Positions 17,424 to 28,081 of a DNA stretch of 64,000 nt are shown here, piece after piece. The number at the start of each line of letters is the position of its first letter. The stretch's first letter is position 1. Origin of the DNA: JACCZX01 sp963824935 (GTDB lineage: Bacteria > Pseudomonadota > Gammaproteobacteria > Burkholderiales > Burkholderiaceae_F); contig CAWGRF010000030.1 in assembly GCA_963824935.1 (NCBI GenBank), forward strand, positions 309,738 through 373,737, given 5' to 3'. The position numbers and the translations under genes are program-made. Below the pieces are notes generated by a model. That model did not search any database, was not told the DNA's origin, and saw only the letters and a list, made by a program, of their open reading frames with translations.

Positions 17424-19210
17424 CTACCTGCGCCTGATGCGCGGCGCTCGATCGGGCGCTAGCGGTCGCGCGGACGACGTCGTGCGCAGATATTCGGTCA
17501 ACGCATCGACGTCGACCGGCCCGCCGACTTTATCGGTGCCCTCGCGCAGCGCGCGAAATCCATCGCCGCCGTCGGCCAGGAAATTGTTGACGGTTACCCG
17601 ATAGGTTTGAACAGGCTCGATCGCGCGGCCGTCGAGCCGCATCGAACTCCGCGATGATTCGATTGCCGTGGGGCGCACTCGCGATCCAGCTGTACGAAAA
17701 ACCGCGCGATGGCTGCAGCATGCGCGCACGCTCGGGCCGCGTTGCGCTCCATTGTTGTTCGAGCACCTGCTTCAGTTGAGCGCCCGTCAAGGTAAGCGTA
17801 ACGAGCGTATTGCCGAACGGTTGCGATGCGAACGCATCGGCGTAGGTCACGACGCCATCACCGCCCGATGCACGCAGGTCTGCACGTAACCCGCCCGGAT
17901 TCGTAAAGGCGAGTTGCGCGCCACGATCGCGCGTGACGGCAAGCTGCGCGTCGGCTATCAGACGGCCGAGGGCGTTGTCGCCGCCTGCAGTTGGCCGCCG
18001 ATCGAACTCAGCCACTATGCGGCCAACCGGGCGCTGCGCCAGTGGCGCCGCGAGTTTGCGATAGTGCTCGACGATCGTCGCCACCTTAGGATCGGGCGCG
18101 AGCGGTGGATACGCGGCGCGTAACCGATGGCTGGCACCTTCGCCGTTTGGTACCGGCAGATTGCGCGCGCGCGTGCGTTCGCGAACGATCTCGCCGGTAG
18201 AGCGGTCGACTTCGATATCGACGACCGCCACCAGACGGCCGTACGAGGCTGCCTGAATCACGACCCGGCCATCGAGCACGCAGTTGTAGCCACGATGTGT
18301 GTGCCCAGAGAGCACGACGTCGATCGCAGGGTCCAATTCGCGCTCGATGTCGAAGATAGGGCCACGTGGATTGTCGCAATCGCTCGTAGCCGCCGTCGGC
18401 TTCACCCCCCTCGTGCACCACTGCGACGATGGCCCGCACGCCTTGTGCCTGCAACTCCTTTGCGTACTGATTGAGCGCCTTGGCCTCAGTCAAGAAGCGC
18501 ACGTCGGCAACACCGCTCGGCACGACGATGCCGGGCGTCGCGCGGGTGACCGCACCAATGAAGCCGATGCGCACGCCGTCGATGGTCTTGATCCAGGTCG
18601 GCGGCACGATCGGTTGTTCGGTATCGCGATAGACAACGTTAGCGGCGACAAACGTGAACTGTGCGCCGGAAAATGTTCTGTCGATGCCGGCGCAGCTCTG
18701 TCGATTAGCGACCGGAGGTTGCCGGCAGCCACCGTTCGCCAGCCGTAGCAAATGCTGCACTCCATGATCGAACTCGTGATTGCCCAGTGCGTTTAAATCG
18801 AGGCCGATCGCGTTCATCACTTCGATCGTCGGCTCATCGTGAAATAGCGCGGAGCTGAGCGGCGAGGCTCCGATCAAATCGCCGGCAGAAACGACAACAG
18901 TGCGTGGTTGCTCCGCCCGCAGTTGCGCGATTCGGGTGGCGAGAAACGCTGCGCCGCCGCTTCGTAATGGAATGGTGGTGCCCGGATTATCCGGATCGGA
19001 CACCGCTATCGTGTTGTCACCCGGTTCAAGATGGCCGTGAAAATCGTTGATTGCAATGATTCGCACGGGCACGTTCTGCGCGGCTGCCGCCGTCATCTGA
19101 AACAGCAGCGCGCCCGCTGCGCCGGCGGCAAGCAGTCGCGTAATCGCTCGCACTCGAACTGCTACATTCGCTTCACTGCGCACCGCTGCCGGTTTGTTGA
19201 ATGAAATCAT
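17424..19210 (-). pseudogene. Secreted 5'-nucleotidase/metallophosphatase (UshA-like), frame broken by two single-base insertions
   Basis: This is a periplasmic bifunctional phosphatase hydrolysing nucleotides or UDP-sugars. A signal peptide (LLAAGAAGALLFQMTAAAAQ) precedes the calcineurin-like domain with DFHGHLEPG, SAGDLIGASPL, GNHEFDHG and GHTHRGYN, which supply the two-metal site. The C-terminal nucleotidase domain includes FTNPGGLRADL and VTVNNFLADGGDG. An extra base near 18385 shifts the frame between HEGGEADGGY and SDCDNPRGPIF. Another in the two-base run at 17645-17646 shifts it between NRIIAE and SMRLDGRAIEP. The repaired protein is about 594 residues. The N-terminus overlaps the divergent MFS gene start by ten bases if ATG 19210 is right. 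Confidence 0.82.
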
Positions 19211-20463
19211 CGTCGCTGTCACCGCCACCGTCATCGCTTCGCCATGATGCCGAAGTCATCGGACTGGTCGGACTGGCGCACGGTACCTCGCATTTCTTTC
19301 ATCTGATGTTGCCGCCGCTGTTTCCATGGTTGATGAAAGACTTCAACCTGTCGTACACGCAGCTGGGATTGTTGATGACGACGTTCTTCGTTGTCAGCGG
19401 TATCGGCCAGGCACTTGCGGGATTTGTCGTCGATAAAGTGGGATCGCGGCCGGTGCTGTACTTCGGCATTGGCCTGCTCGCGTTGTCCGGTGTGACCCTC
19501 GGCCTGTCGAACAGCTACGCGATGCTGCTTCTTACTGCAGCCGTCGCGGGGATAGGCAACAGCATCTTTCATCCGGCCGATTTCACTTTGCTCAATCGTC
19601 GCGTCGCGCAGCCTCGGCTGGGACACGCTTTTTCGGTGCATGGATTGTCGGGCAGTCTCGGCTGGGCAGCAGCGCCGGTGTTCATGGTCGGCATCGCAAC
19701 TGTGGCCGGCTGGCACGCGGCCGGTTTTGCCGCCGGTGCGGTCGGTGTCGTCGTCCTCGCGATCTTGTGGGCGCGGCGATCAATGCTTGCGTATGCCGCG
19801 GCCGAGCTTGTCGTACCGAGTCACGCCGAAGCCGCGCACGCGGCTGGCACAAGCGCGAATCGACTGGGCTTTCTGCGGTCGATTCCAGTCTGGTTGTGCT
19901 TCGCGTTCTTCTTTTTCACCACTGCAGCGTTCGGCATTTTGCAAAGTTATTCACCGGCGATTCTCGGCAGCATCTACGGAATGTCGCTGGTGGTTGCAAC
20001 CGGCGCTTTGACTGCGTACTTGTTGGGGAGCGCTGCGGGAACGATCACCGGCGGCTTTCTCGCGTCGCGTAACGATCGCGGCGATCGGGTGATTGCGTTG
20101 GCGCTGGGGTTTGGCGCGCTAATGGCGTTGCTGCTCGCCTCGGGGCAGGTCAGCGCCACACTGGTTCTGCCAATCATGGCGTTAATGGGTTTCGGCGTCG
20201 GCGCTGCAGGGCCGAGTCGCGATCTGCTCGTCCGGCGTGCCGCTACGAGTCAGTTCGGAAAGACGTCGTTCGGGCGTGTCTACGGCTTTGTCTACTCCGG
20301 CCTTGACGTCGGACTTGCGATGTCACCGCTGGTTTTTGGACCGGTGCTCGACGCCGGCCGCTTTCAAGCCGCGCTGTTTGCGGTCGCCGTCTTGCTAGTT
20401 GCAGCGCTCGCGACGGCGATGCGGGTCGCAAACGTCGCGCGCAGCAGTCCCGTCACCGCGTAA
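19201..20463 (+). CDS. MFS transporter (Fsr-like)
   Basis: A 420-residue polytopic inner-membrane protein with about twelve hydrophobic segments. It resembles the fosmidomycin-resistance (Fsr) branch of the major facilitator superfamily: it opens with GLVGLAHGTSHFFHLMLPP and has the loop motif FVVDKVGSRPVLYFG between the second and third segments. The substrate cannot be told from sequence. The start at 19201 overlaps the divergent nucleotidase start. A short convergent membrane-protein gene follows. The family and topology are clear; a drug-efflux role is only possible. Confidence 0.85.
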   Translation: MKSSSLSPPPSSLRHDAEVIGLVGLAHGTSHFFHLMLPPLFPWLMKDFNLSYTQLGLLMTTFFVVSGIGQALAGFVVDKVGSRPVLYFGIGLLALSGVTLGLSNSYAMLLLTAAVAGIGNSIFHPADFTLLNRRVAQPRLGHAFSVHGLSGSLGWAAAPVFMVGIATVAGWHAAGFAAGAVGVVVLAILWARRSMLAYAAAELVVPSHAEAAHAAGTSANRLGFLRSIPVWLCFAFFFFTTAAFGILQSYSPAILGSIYGMSLVVATGALTAYLLGSAAGTITGGFLASRNDRGDRVIALALGFGALMALLLASGQVSATLVLPIMALMGFGVGAAGPSRDLLVRRAATSQFGKTSFGRVYGFVYSGLDVGLAMSPLVFGPVLDAGRFQAALFAVAVLLVAALATAMRVANVARSSPVTA

Positions 20464-20471
20464 AGCTATCG

Positions 20472-20750
20472 CTAGGCCACCAGGCTGAACGCTGCGAAGA
20501 CAAATAGCGCACAGCCGATCAGAAGCGCAAAGGCACGCCAGCCGTGCTTTGAAAAGTCCGCGCCTGATTCAGTCAGCAGAAATCCCGAGAATCCGCCCAC
20601 GATAAAGGACAGCGATCCTTCGCTTTCCCAAACGCCGGAGTTCAGCGAATCCGCAATCTCGACGAGTGCGATCGCAGCGAGCGTAAAGCCGAGCATTCTT
20701 ATCAGGCCCATCAGCGATGGAGCGCTCAGTTGGATGCCAAGGACGTTCAT
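20472..20750 (-). CDS. Small hypothetical membrane protein
   Basis: An open frame of 92 residues with three hydrophobic stretches (about 12-32 LMGLIRMLGFTLAAIALVEI, 45-60 and 70-92). It is convergent with the MFS gene, ending nine bases from it. I do not recognise a family. The hydrophobic periodicity and acceptable codon use make it more likely than not to be a gene, but nothing else supports it. Confidence 0.5.
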   Translation of the reverse strand: MNVLGIQLSAPSLMGLIRMLGFTLAAIALVEIADSLNSGVWESEGSLSFIVGGFSGFLLTESGADFSKHGWRAFALLIGCALFVFAAFSLVA

Positions 20751-21012
20751 GTTGTTTCGTCGTGCTGGTTAGTGCGCAAGCCCGTGCATGCGCTTAAGTC
20801 GGTAACGCAAATGTGGCAGATGGCGGCTATCCGGATTTGCCCGAAATGCTTGGGCGCACGCATCCAATTTCGGCGCGCGTTCTCGTGCCGCATCTTTGGT
20901 AATCGATCGCGTTTCGGTTACCGCATCCGATTTCACCATTCGAAATGATACCTATCGCGCAGCAGCACAGATCTTTTCAAGGCGCCGATATCTATTCTGT
21001 ATCACGAAACGT

Positions 21013-21045
21013 ATTGCGCAAATACTTGTTGTAATTGCACAAATA
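21013..21045 (+). promoter_or_regulatory. Phased direct repeat, candidate aceA operator
   Basis: ATTGCGCAAATA (21013-21024) and ATTGCACAAATA (21034-21045) differ at one base and lie exactly 21 bases apart, two helical turns. The core TTGCGCAA is a perfect palindrome. The second copy overlaps the spacer of the candidate aceA promoter. TTTGC-type sites are bound by ScfR-family regulators (RamB, PccR) of acetate and propionate genes; a link here is inference. Confidence 0.5.
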
Positions 21046-21059
21046 AAAAGTCTTATAAA
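21029..21059 (+). promoter_or_regulatory. Candidate sigma-70 promoter of aceA
   Basis: TTGTAA (21029-21034) and TATAAA (21054-21059) are separated by 19 bases in the most AT-rich part of the region. The predicted start would lie near 21066, giving a leader of about 118 bases before the aceA ATG. The spacing is slightly long, so this is a candidate only. Confidence 0.4.
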
Positions 21060-21183
21060 AGTTAACACGGTTGTTGCATCGCATAAACGACCTTACGATT
21101 TGGGCTGATCCCTTTTCATCACGTTGTCATCACAGGTGACACAGACCGCTCGGAAATCCGGGCCTTTCAGCAGGAGCAATGGC

Positions 21184-22503
<1,320 letters not shown>

Positions 22504-22528
22504 CGCGTAACAATTAAACTGGCAGCAA

Positions 22529-23224
22529 ATGGCTGCTGCGTTGTTCGATGTTTTTGGAACGCTGCTCGACGTTTATTCGGTGACGCGCCGCGCCGAAGAA
22601 ATGTTTGCGGGCCAAGGCGAACAGCTTGCTCGGCTCTGGCGCGAAAAGCAGATCGAATATTCGCGGCTGCGCACGATGTCGAGCCGCTACGTTAGCTTCT
22701 CCGAAATCACACGCGACGCGCTCGAGTACTCGTTGCAAGCGCTGAAGCTAAGCGCTGGGCCGAGCGACGTAGCGCGCCTGGCCGATGAATACAAGCGTCT
22801 CGCACCGTTTGCCGACGTCGCACCCGCGCTGGTCAAGCTGCAGGAGGCCGGGGTCCGACTCGGCGTGCTTTCCAACGGCGACTCCGAGATGCTCGAGACT
22901 GCGCTCGTCAATTCCGGCTTGCATCGGTACATCGATCTAGTGCTTTCGGCCGATCAGGTGCGTGCGTTCAAGACATCGCCATTGGTGTATGCCTTGGGGC
23001 CGCGCGCGCTAAAGCTGCAGCCGCATCAAATTACCTTTGTTTCAAGCAATTGCTGGGATGCATGCGGCGCAGCTTGGTATGGCTACACGAGCTTCTGGGT
23101 CAATCGTGCCGATGCCGTGGTTGAGCGGCTGGGTGTGAAGCTCAACGGCATCGGTACGAGCCTGACCGATGCCGCCGAGTTCGTATTGCAAGAGATTCAT
23201 CAAGGGAAGGAACTGTCGACATGA
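22529..23224 (+). CDS. Haloacid dehalogenase, type II ((S)-2-haloacid dehalogenase)
   Basis: A 231-residue HAD-superfamily hydrolase. The nucleophile Asp is in LFDVFGTLLDVYSV (residue 7). Residues matching the L-2-haloacid dehalogenase active site are all visible: Arg in LWREKQIEY, Ser in GVLSNGD, Lys and Tyr in AFKTSPLVYALG, and Ser/Asn/Asp in FVSSNCWDACGAAWYG. This argues for true dehalogenase chemistry rather than a generic phosphatase. It sits between aceA and aceB and its stop overlaps the aceB ATG, so it is co-transcribed with the glyoxylate shunt. Confidence 0.88.
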   Translation: MAAALFDVFGTLLDVYSVTRRAEEMFAGQGEQLARLWREKQIEYSRLRTMSSRYVSFSEITRDALEYSLQALKLSAGPSDVARLADEYKRLAPFADVAPALVKLQEAGVRLGVLSNGDSEMLETALVNSGLHRYIDLVLSADQVRAFKTSPLVYALGPRALKLQPHQITFVSSNCWDACGAAWYGYTSFWVNRADAVVERLGVKLNGIGTSLTDAAEFVLQEIHQGKELST

Positions 23225-24804
23225 TTGAGATTGAGGACGTTTCGATTAACGCCCCGATGCAAGCGGGTTTCGAGCGCGTCCTGACGACCGAAGCGCTGGA
23301 ACTGGTCGCGAAGCTGCATCGTCAGTTCGAACCTCGTCGGCAGGCACTTTTGGCCAAGCGTGTCGAGCGCGCCAAGCGGCTCGACGCGGGTGAGCGGCCG
23401 GGGTTTCTTAACGAGACCAAGCATGTTCGCGAAGGCAACTGGACGATTGCGCCGTTGCCCGCCGATTTGCAATGCCGGCGCGTCGAAATCACCGGCCCGG
23501 TCGAGCGCAAGATGATCATCAATGCGCTGAACTCGGGGGCTGATGCGTACATGACGGACTTCGAGGACAGCCACACGCCGAGCTGGGATAACCAGATCAC
23601 TGGTCAGATCAACCTGATGCAGGCGATCCGCCGCAGCATATCGCTGGAGCAGGGTGGCAAGACCTATTCGCTGAATGAAAAGGTGGCAGTCCTGATTATG
23701 CGTCCCCGCGGCTGGCACCTCGATGAGAAGCACTTGCTGGTCGATGGCGAGCGTGTGTCAGGCGCAATCTTCGACTTTGCGCTTTACATGTTTCATAACG
23801 CGAAGGAGTTGATCGCGCGCGGCAGCGGCCCGTATTTCTACCTGCCGAAGCTGGAGTCGCACCTTGAGGCGCGGCTTTGGAACGACGTCTTTGTCGCTAC
23901 GCAAAAGGAACTCGGCATCGCGCAAGGTACTGTCAAAGCCACCGTACTGATCGAGACGATCCTCGCAGCGTTCGAAATGGACGAGATCCTGTATGAACTG
24001 CGCGAGCATTCGGCGGGACTGAACGCGGGTCGCTGGGATTACATCTTTTCGTGCATCAAGAAATTCAAGGTCGATAAGAACTTCGTGCTCGCTGATCGCG
24101 CGAAGGTGACGATGACAGCGCCGTTCATGCGCGCGTACGCGCTGCTGCTGCTCAAAACCTGCCATAAGCGCAACGCACCGGCGATCGGCGGCATGAGCGC
24201 TCTGATTCCGATCAAGAACGATCCGGAGAGAAACGAAGCGGCGATGGCAGGCGTGCGCTCCGACAAGCGACGCGATGCGACCGACGGCTACGACGGCGGT
24301 TGGGTCGCGCATCCTGGCCTGGTGTCGATTGCAATGGAGGAATTCGTCAACGTCCTGGGCGATCGCGCCAATCAGATTGACAAGAAGCGCGACGACGTCA
24401 GAGTCGACGCCGCAGATCTGCTGAACTTCGCGCCTGAAGCGCCGATTACCGAAGCAGGGCTACGGATGAATATCAACGTCGGTATTCACTACGTAGGCTC
24501 ATGGCTGGCCGGCAATGGCTGCGTGCCGATACACAACTTGATGGAAGATGCGGCCACCGCGGAGATCAGCCGCTGGCAGGTATGGCAGTGGATTCGATCT
24601 CCCAAGGGGGTGCTTGACGACGGGCGCAAGGTGACCGCGGACCTGGTTCGCGCGCTGATCCCGGAGGAGCTCGCAAAGATCAAGGCCGTGGTTGGACCCG
24701 ACTCACCCACTTATGACTACTCCGCGCGAATCTTTGAAAAGATGAGTACGCAGCCGGACTTCGCCGAATTCCTGACGTTGCCGCTGTACGAAGAGATCGA
24801 GTAG
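23221..24804 (+). CDS. aceB: Malate synthase A
   Basis: A 527-residue enzyme condensing glyoxylate with acetyl-CoA to malate. The TIM-barrel core shows TDFEDSHTPSWDNQI, IMRPRGWHLDEKH, LPKLESHLEARLWND, IGGMSALIPIKNDPE and the C-terminal YVGSWLAGNGCVPIHNLMED, quoted in parts: GSWLAGNGCVP and HNLMEDAATAEISR. The length fits isoform A. Its ATG overlaps the stop of the dehalogenase (ATGA), and aceA is two genes upstream. A convergent GNAT gene starts its stop three bases after. Confidence 0.96.
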   Translation: MIEIEDVSINAPMQAGFERVLTTEALELVAKLHRQFEPRRQALLAKRVERAKRLDAGERPGFLNETKHVREGNWTIAPLPADLQCRRVEITGPVERKMIINALNSGADAYMTDFEDSHTPSWDNQITGQINLMQAIRRSISLEQGGKTYSLNEKVAVLIMRPRGWHLDEKHLLVDGERVSGAIFDFALYMFHNAKELIARGSGPYFYLPKLESHLEARLWNDVFVATQKELGIAQGTVKATVLIETILAAFEMDEILYELREHSAGLNAGRWDYIFSCIKKFKVDKNFVLADRAKVTMTAPFMRAYALLLLKTCHKRNAPAIGGMSALIPIKNDPERNEAAMAGVRSDKRRDATDGYDGGWVAHPGLVSIAMEEFVNVLGDRANQIDKKRDDVRVDAADLLNFAPEAPITEAGLRMNINVGIHYVGSWLAGNGCVPIHNLMEDAATAEISRWQVWQWIRSPKGVLDDGRKVTADLVRALIPEELAKIKAVVGPDSPTYDYSARIFEKMSTQPDFAEFLTLPLYEEIE

Positions 24805-24807
24805 CCG

Positions 24808-25347
24808 CTAGCGCTGTCGCCGCTTTCGATAGAGCACATGTCGCCGCAACGCGTGCCCTTCGGGCACCCGGGGATGATCGAAATCTCCACCAAGATCGCG
24901 CTGCATGCCGATGCGCTCCATCACGCGGCGCGAGCGCTGGTTGCCCACGGCGGTAAAGGAAACGATCTCGCGCAGTTGTAGCGTCTTGAAACCGTAGTCG
25001 AGCGCGAGTTGCGCCGCTTCGGTGGCATAGCCGTGTCCCCAGAATTGCGGTCTGAATCGCCATCCGACTTCCACGCACGGAGTAAACGGCGTTTCGTACG
25101 GAGGGCTGCTTAAGCCCGTAAAGCCCGCACATTCGCCGTTGATGTCGACACACCACCAGCCCCAACCTCGCTCCTCGATCACGGCTCGCATTCGAGCAAG
25201 CAGCGAATCCGATTCTCCGCGAGAAAGCGGTGCGACGAAGAACTCCATCACGCGCGGATCGGCATTCATCGCAGCGAAGGCATCTGTATCGCGGTCCTGC
25301 CAGGGGCGCAACACAACTCGCTGACCAACCAACGTCGCCTGCTCCAT
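24808..25347 (-). CDS. GNAT family N-acetyltransferase (RimJ/RimL type)
   Basis: A 179-residue acetyl-CoA-dependent acyltransferase, resembling ribosomal-protein N-terminal acetyltransferases. It shows LRPWQDRDTDAFAAM at the N-terminus, the GWRFRPQFWGHGYATEA acetyl-CoA loop and FTAVGNQRSRRVMERIGM near the end. I took ATG 25347 (MEQATLVGQRVVLRPW) since the domain starts there; a longer frame to 25425 would overlap the divergent aldehyde dehydrogenase start. The substrate is unknown. Confidence 0.85.
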   Translation of the reverse strand: MEQATLVGQRVVLRPWQDRDTDAFAAMNADPRVMEFFVAPLSRGESDSLLARMRAVIEERGWGWWCVDINGECAGFTGLSSPPYETPFTPCVEVGWRFRPQFWGHGYATEAAQLALDYGFKTLQLREIVSFTAVGNQRSRRVMERIGMQRDLGGDFDHPRVPEGHALRRHVLYRKRRQR

Positions 25348-25423
25348 CGTATCCACCTGTCGTTGATGCGATTGAAGCACGTACGAAGCAGGCAGAGAAA
25401 TGACCAGCGTTAAGCTATCGGCC

Positions 25424-26843
25424 ATGAACGCTTCCGACGCACCCGCCGAGCTCCACGTCGTCTTTCAGATTCAGCGCGCTGCGTACGACGCAGCGCCGTT
25501 TGCCGAATGGGACGAACGCCGCAACCGCCTCGAGCGGCTGCTTCGCTTGCTCGCAGAAAATGAAGCGGCGATCGAAGCCGCGATCGACTCAGACTTCGGC
25601 GGACGGCCGCACATCGAGACCCAGTTCGCCGAGATTTTTCCCAGCATTTCCGACATCCGCGGCGCAATCAAGCACGGCAAGAGTTGGATGAAGCCGCGCA
25701 GCGCGGGTGTATCAAAGTGGTTCTTGCCGGCGCGCGCACAGGTTGTCCCGCGGCCCCTCGGCGTGGTGGGCATCATCGTCCCGTGGAACTACCCGCTGTT
25801 TCTGGCGGTAAGCCCGCTCGTGGCGGCATTGGTGGCGGGTAATCGCGCGATGCTGAAGATGTCCGAATTTACGCCGGCGTTCTCCGAACTCTTTCGGCAA
25901 TTGGTCGACTCGTCGTTCCGGCCAAATGAAGTCGCGGTGATCACCGGCGGGACTGACATCGCTGCGCAATTCTCGGCGCTGCCATTCGATCACCTGTTGT
26001 TTACCGGCTCGACCGTGGTTGGCCGCAAGGTGATGGAGGCCGCATCGCAAAACTTGACACCGGTCACTCTTGAGCTGGGCGGCAAGTCGCCGACGGTCAT
26101 TGCGCCGGGCTATCCGATCGAGCATGCCGTGCAGCGGGTGCTGGCCGGCAAACTGCTGAATGCCGGCCAAACGTGCATCGCGCCTGACTATGCGCTGGTA
26201 CCGCGCTCCGAGTTGGCGGCCTTCGTTGAATCGGCTAAGGCGACAGGCAGGCAGCATGTTTCCCACCGGGGTCGATGACGCCGACTATTGCAGCATCGTT
26301 AACGTGCGGCAGTACGAACGGCTCCTTGGCTACCTCGACCAGGCACGCGGCAGCGGCGCCGAAGTCGTGCCGCTGTTCGATGGTGTGCAACGCGACGATC
26401 GCGCACATCGACTGGCGCCAGCGATCGTGGTCGATCCACCGCAGGAGCTTGCCATCATGCGCAACGAAATCTTCGGCCCGTTGCTACCGGTGATTCCATA
26501 CGACGAGGTGAAGGACGCGATCGCGTTTATCAATTCGCAGCCGCGCGCACTGGCGATGTACTGGTTCGACAATGATCGCCGGCGCGCCGATTCGGCGTTG
26601 AAGAGCACGCACGCCGGCGGCGTGTGCATCAACGAAACATTGATGCACGTGGCGCAGGAGGACTTGCCGTTTGGCGGCATCGGACCGTCCGGAATGGGCC
26701 ATTATCACGGCCGCTGGGGCTTCGACACTTTTAGCAAGCTAACACCGGTGTTTCGCCAGGCACGGTTCAACGGCATGAAGCTGTTCCTGCCGCCATATGG
26801 GCCGCACGTGACAAAGATGTTGCGATTGATGAAGCGGTTTTAG
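25424..26843 (+). pseudogene. Coniferyl-aldehyde-type aldehyde dehydrogenase, frame broken by one extra base
   Basis: An NAD(P)-dependent aldehyde dehydrogenase resembling the coniferyl aldehyde dehydrogenase (CalB-like) group. Visible are GVVGIIVPWNYPLFLAVSP, the ELGGKSPTVI glutamate motif, the catalytic Cys in NAGQTCIAPDYALV, and IMRNEIFGPLLPV. One extra G in the two-base run at 26246-26247 shifts the frame after VESAKAT; removing it gives AGSMFPTGVDDADY and restores a protein of about 472 residues to the stop at 26843. A start at 25400 is also possible. It is divergent from the GNAT gene. An assembly error is likely. Confidence 0.82.
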
Positions 26844-26902
26844 CGGGAAGAGGCACGCGGTTTGCCGCATGCCAGGGCCGAAAGACCCGCTAGGAGAACA
26901 CG

Positions 26903-27436
26903 ATGAAAACCGTTCAAAGGATCACCCCATGCCTGTGGTTTGATTCTGAAGCCGAAGAGGCAGCCGAGTTCTATACCTCCATTTTCAAGAATTCAAGAAT
27001 CGTAAGAATTTCTCGGTACGGAGAGGCTGGGCGGGAGATTCACGGAAAACCGCCGGGATCGGCGATGGTCGTGGCGTTCGAGCTCGATGGGCAGAGGTTT
27101 ACTGCGCTCAACGGCGGCCCGATATTCAAATTCAGCGAGGCGATATCGTTCCAGGTCAATTGCGAGACACAGGAAGACGTCGATTACTACTGGAACAAGC
27201 TATCCGAGGGTGGGGATAAGAATGCGCAGCAGTGCGGGTGGCTCAAGGACAAGTATGGCGCGTCGTGGCAGATCGTTCCGACCGTCTTGCCCGAGTTGGT
27301 CGGCGATCCCGATTCCGAAAAATCTCAAAGAGCCATGGAAGCAATGCTCAAAATGAAGAAGCTCGACATCGCCGAGCTGGAGCGAGCGTACTCTGGAGAG
27401 CCCTCAAAGCGTCAGAAGGCTGGCGCTGTCGCGTAG
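26903..27436 (+). CDS. VOC superfamily protein (PhnB / 3-demethylubiquinone methyltransferase-like)
   Basis: A 177-residue protein of the vicinal-oxygen-chelate fold, in the family often labelled 3-dmu-9_3-mt or PhnB-like. It starts RITPCLWFDSEAEEAAEFYTS and has FELDGQRFTALNGGP and the DKYGASWQIVPTVLPEL segment typical of the group. The annotation as a methyltransferase in this family is generally not trusted; the reaction is unknown. It stands alone between the aldehyde dehydrogenase and the convergent mobA. Confidence 0.8.
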   Translation: MKTVQRITPCLWFDSEAEEAAEFYTSIFKNSRIVRISRYGEAGREIHGKPPGSAMVVAFELDGQRFTALNGGPIFKFSEAISFQVNCETQEDVDYYWNKLSEGGDKNAQQCGWLKDKYGASWQIVPTVLPELVGDPDSEKSQRAMEAMLKMKKLDIAELERAYSGEPSKRQKAGAVA

Positions 27437-27451
27437 GGGGCAAATCAAGTC

Positions 27452-28072
27452 TTAGTTGCGGCCTTGATCCCGCGACCCGTCGCGTCCGGCGATCACCTCG
27501 TCTGGACGCGTGTTGATGTTGGCGAATGCCTCTACATCGTCGAAGTCGACATGCACCGCATGCAACGATGTGAGCCAACGGTGCATCGCGCGCTCGCCTG
27601 AGGCTATCGAGCTTGCGAGCGAGTTAGCGGTGCTGCTTTTTACGACCGCGAATACGGGCTGCAATGCGCCCGCAACACGCGCGCACGACGCCACCGCTTC
27701 GGCTTCAATGGCAGCCCACGCAAGACGCTGCACCAGATCACGCGGAAAACGCGGCGCGTCGCATGGAACGATAGCGAGCCAATCCGTCTGCGCGCGCTGA
27801 ATACCGCAGAGAACGCCGATCAGTGGGCCTGAGAATTCGAGCGACATGCCGGCATCCGCATCGGTGACAACATCAGCAAGCGCGGCGTACCGGTCGATGT
27901 TGCGGTTGGCCGAGATCAGTATGGAGCGCACCTGCGGCGCAAGCCGCTCGACGGCATACGAGATCAGCGGCCGGTCACGATAGACGACCCAGCCTTTGTC
28001 GGCGCCGCCCATGCGTTCGCCGCGGCCGCCGGCCAGAATCAGGCCGGTGATGTGTTGCCGTTCAAAGGCCAT
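27452..28072 (-). CDS. mobA: Molybdenum cofactor guanylyltransferase
   Basis: A 206-residue nucleotidyltransferase that transfers GMP from GTP to Mo-molybdopterin, forming the bis-MGD precursor for DMSO-reductase family enzymes. The nucleotide-binding loop LILAGGRGERMGGADKGW is at residues 11-28. VTDADAGMSLEFSGPLIGVL and VPCDAPRFPRDLV follow as expected. It is nine bases downstream of moaA on the same strand, so the pair is an operon separate from the mobB-moeA-moaD-moaE cluster. Confidence 0.93.
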   Translation of the reverse strand: MAFERQHITGLILAGGRGERMGGADKGWVVYRDRPLISYAVERLAPQVRSILISANRNIDRYAALADVVTDADAGMSLEFSGPLIGVLCGIQRAQTDWLAIVPCDAPRFPRDLVQRLAWAAIEAEAVASCARVAGALQPVFAVVKSSTANSLASSIASGERAMHRWLTSLHAVHVDFDDVEAFANINTRPDEVIAGRDGSRDQGRN

Positions 28073-28081
28073 TGAGCGGCG

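Larger units (their letters stand above)
20751..21123. other. Intergenic region upstream of aceA, with AT-rich control segment
   Basis: About 430 bases separate the small membrane gene from aceA. The first half has ordinary GC and no convincing frame. From about 20940 to 21110 it becomes markedly AT-rich compared with the surroundings and carries the candidate promoter and repeats listed separately. No RNA gene or riboswitch is recognised. Confidence 0.6.
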
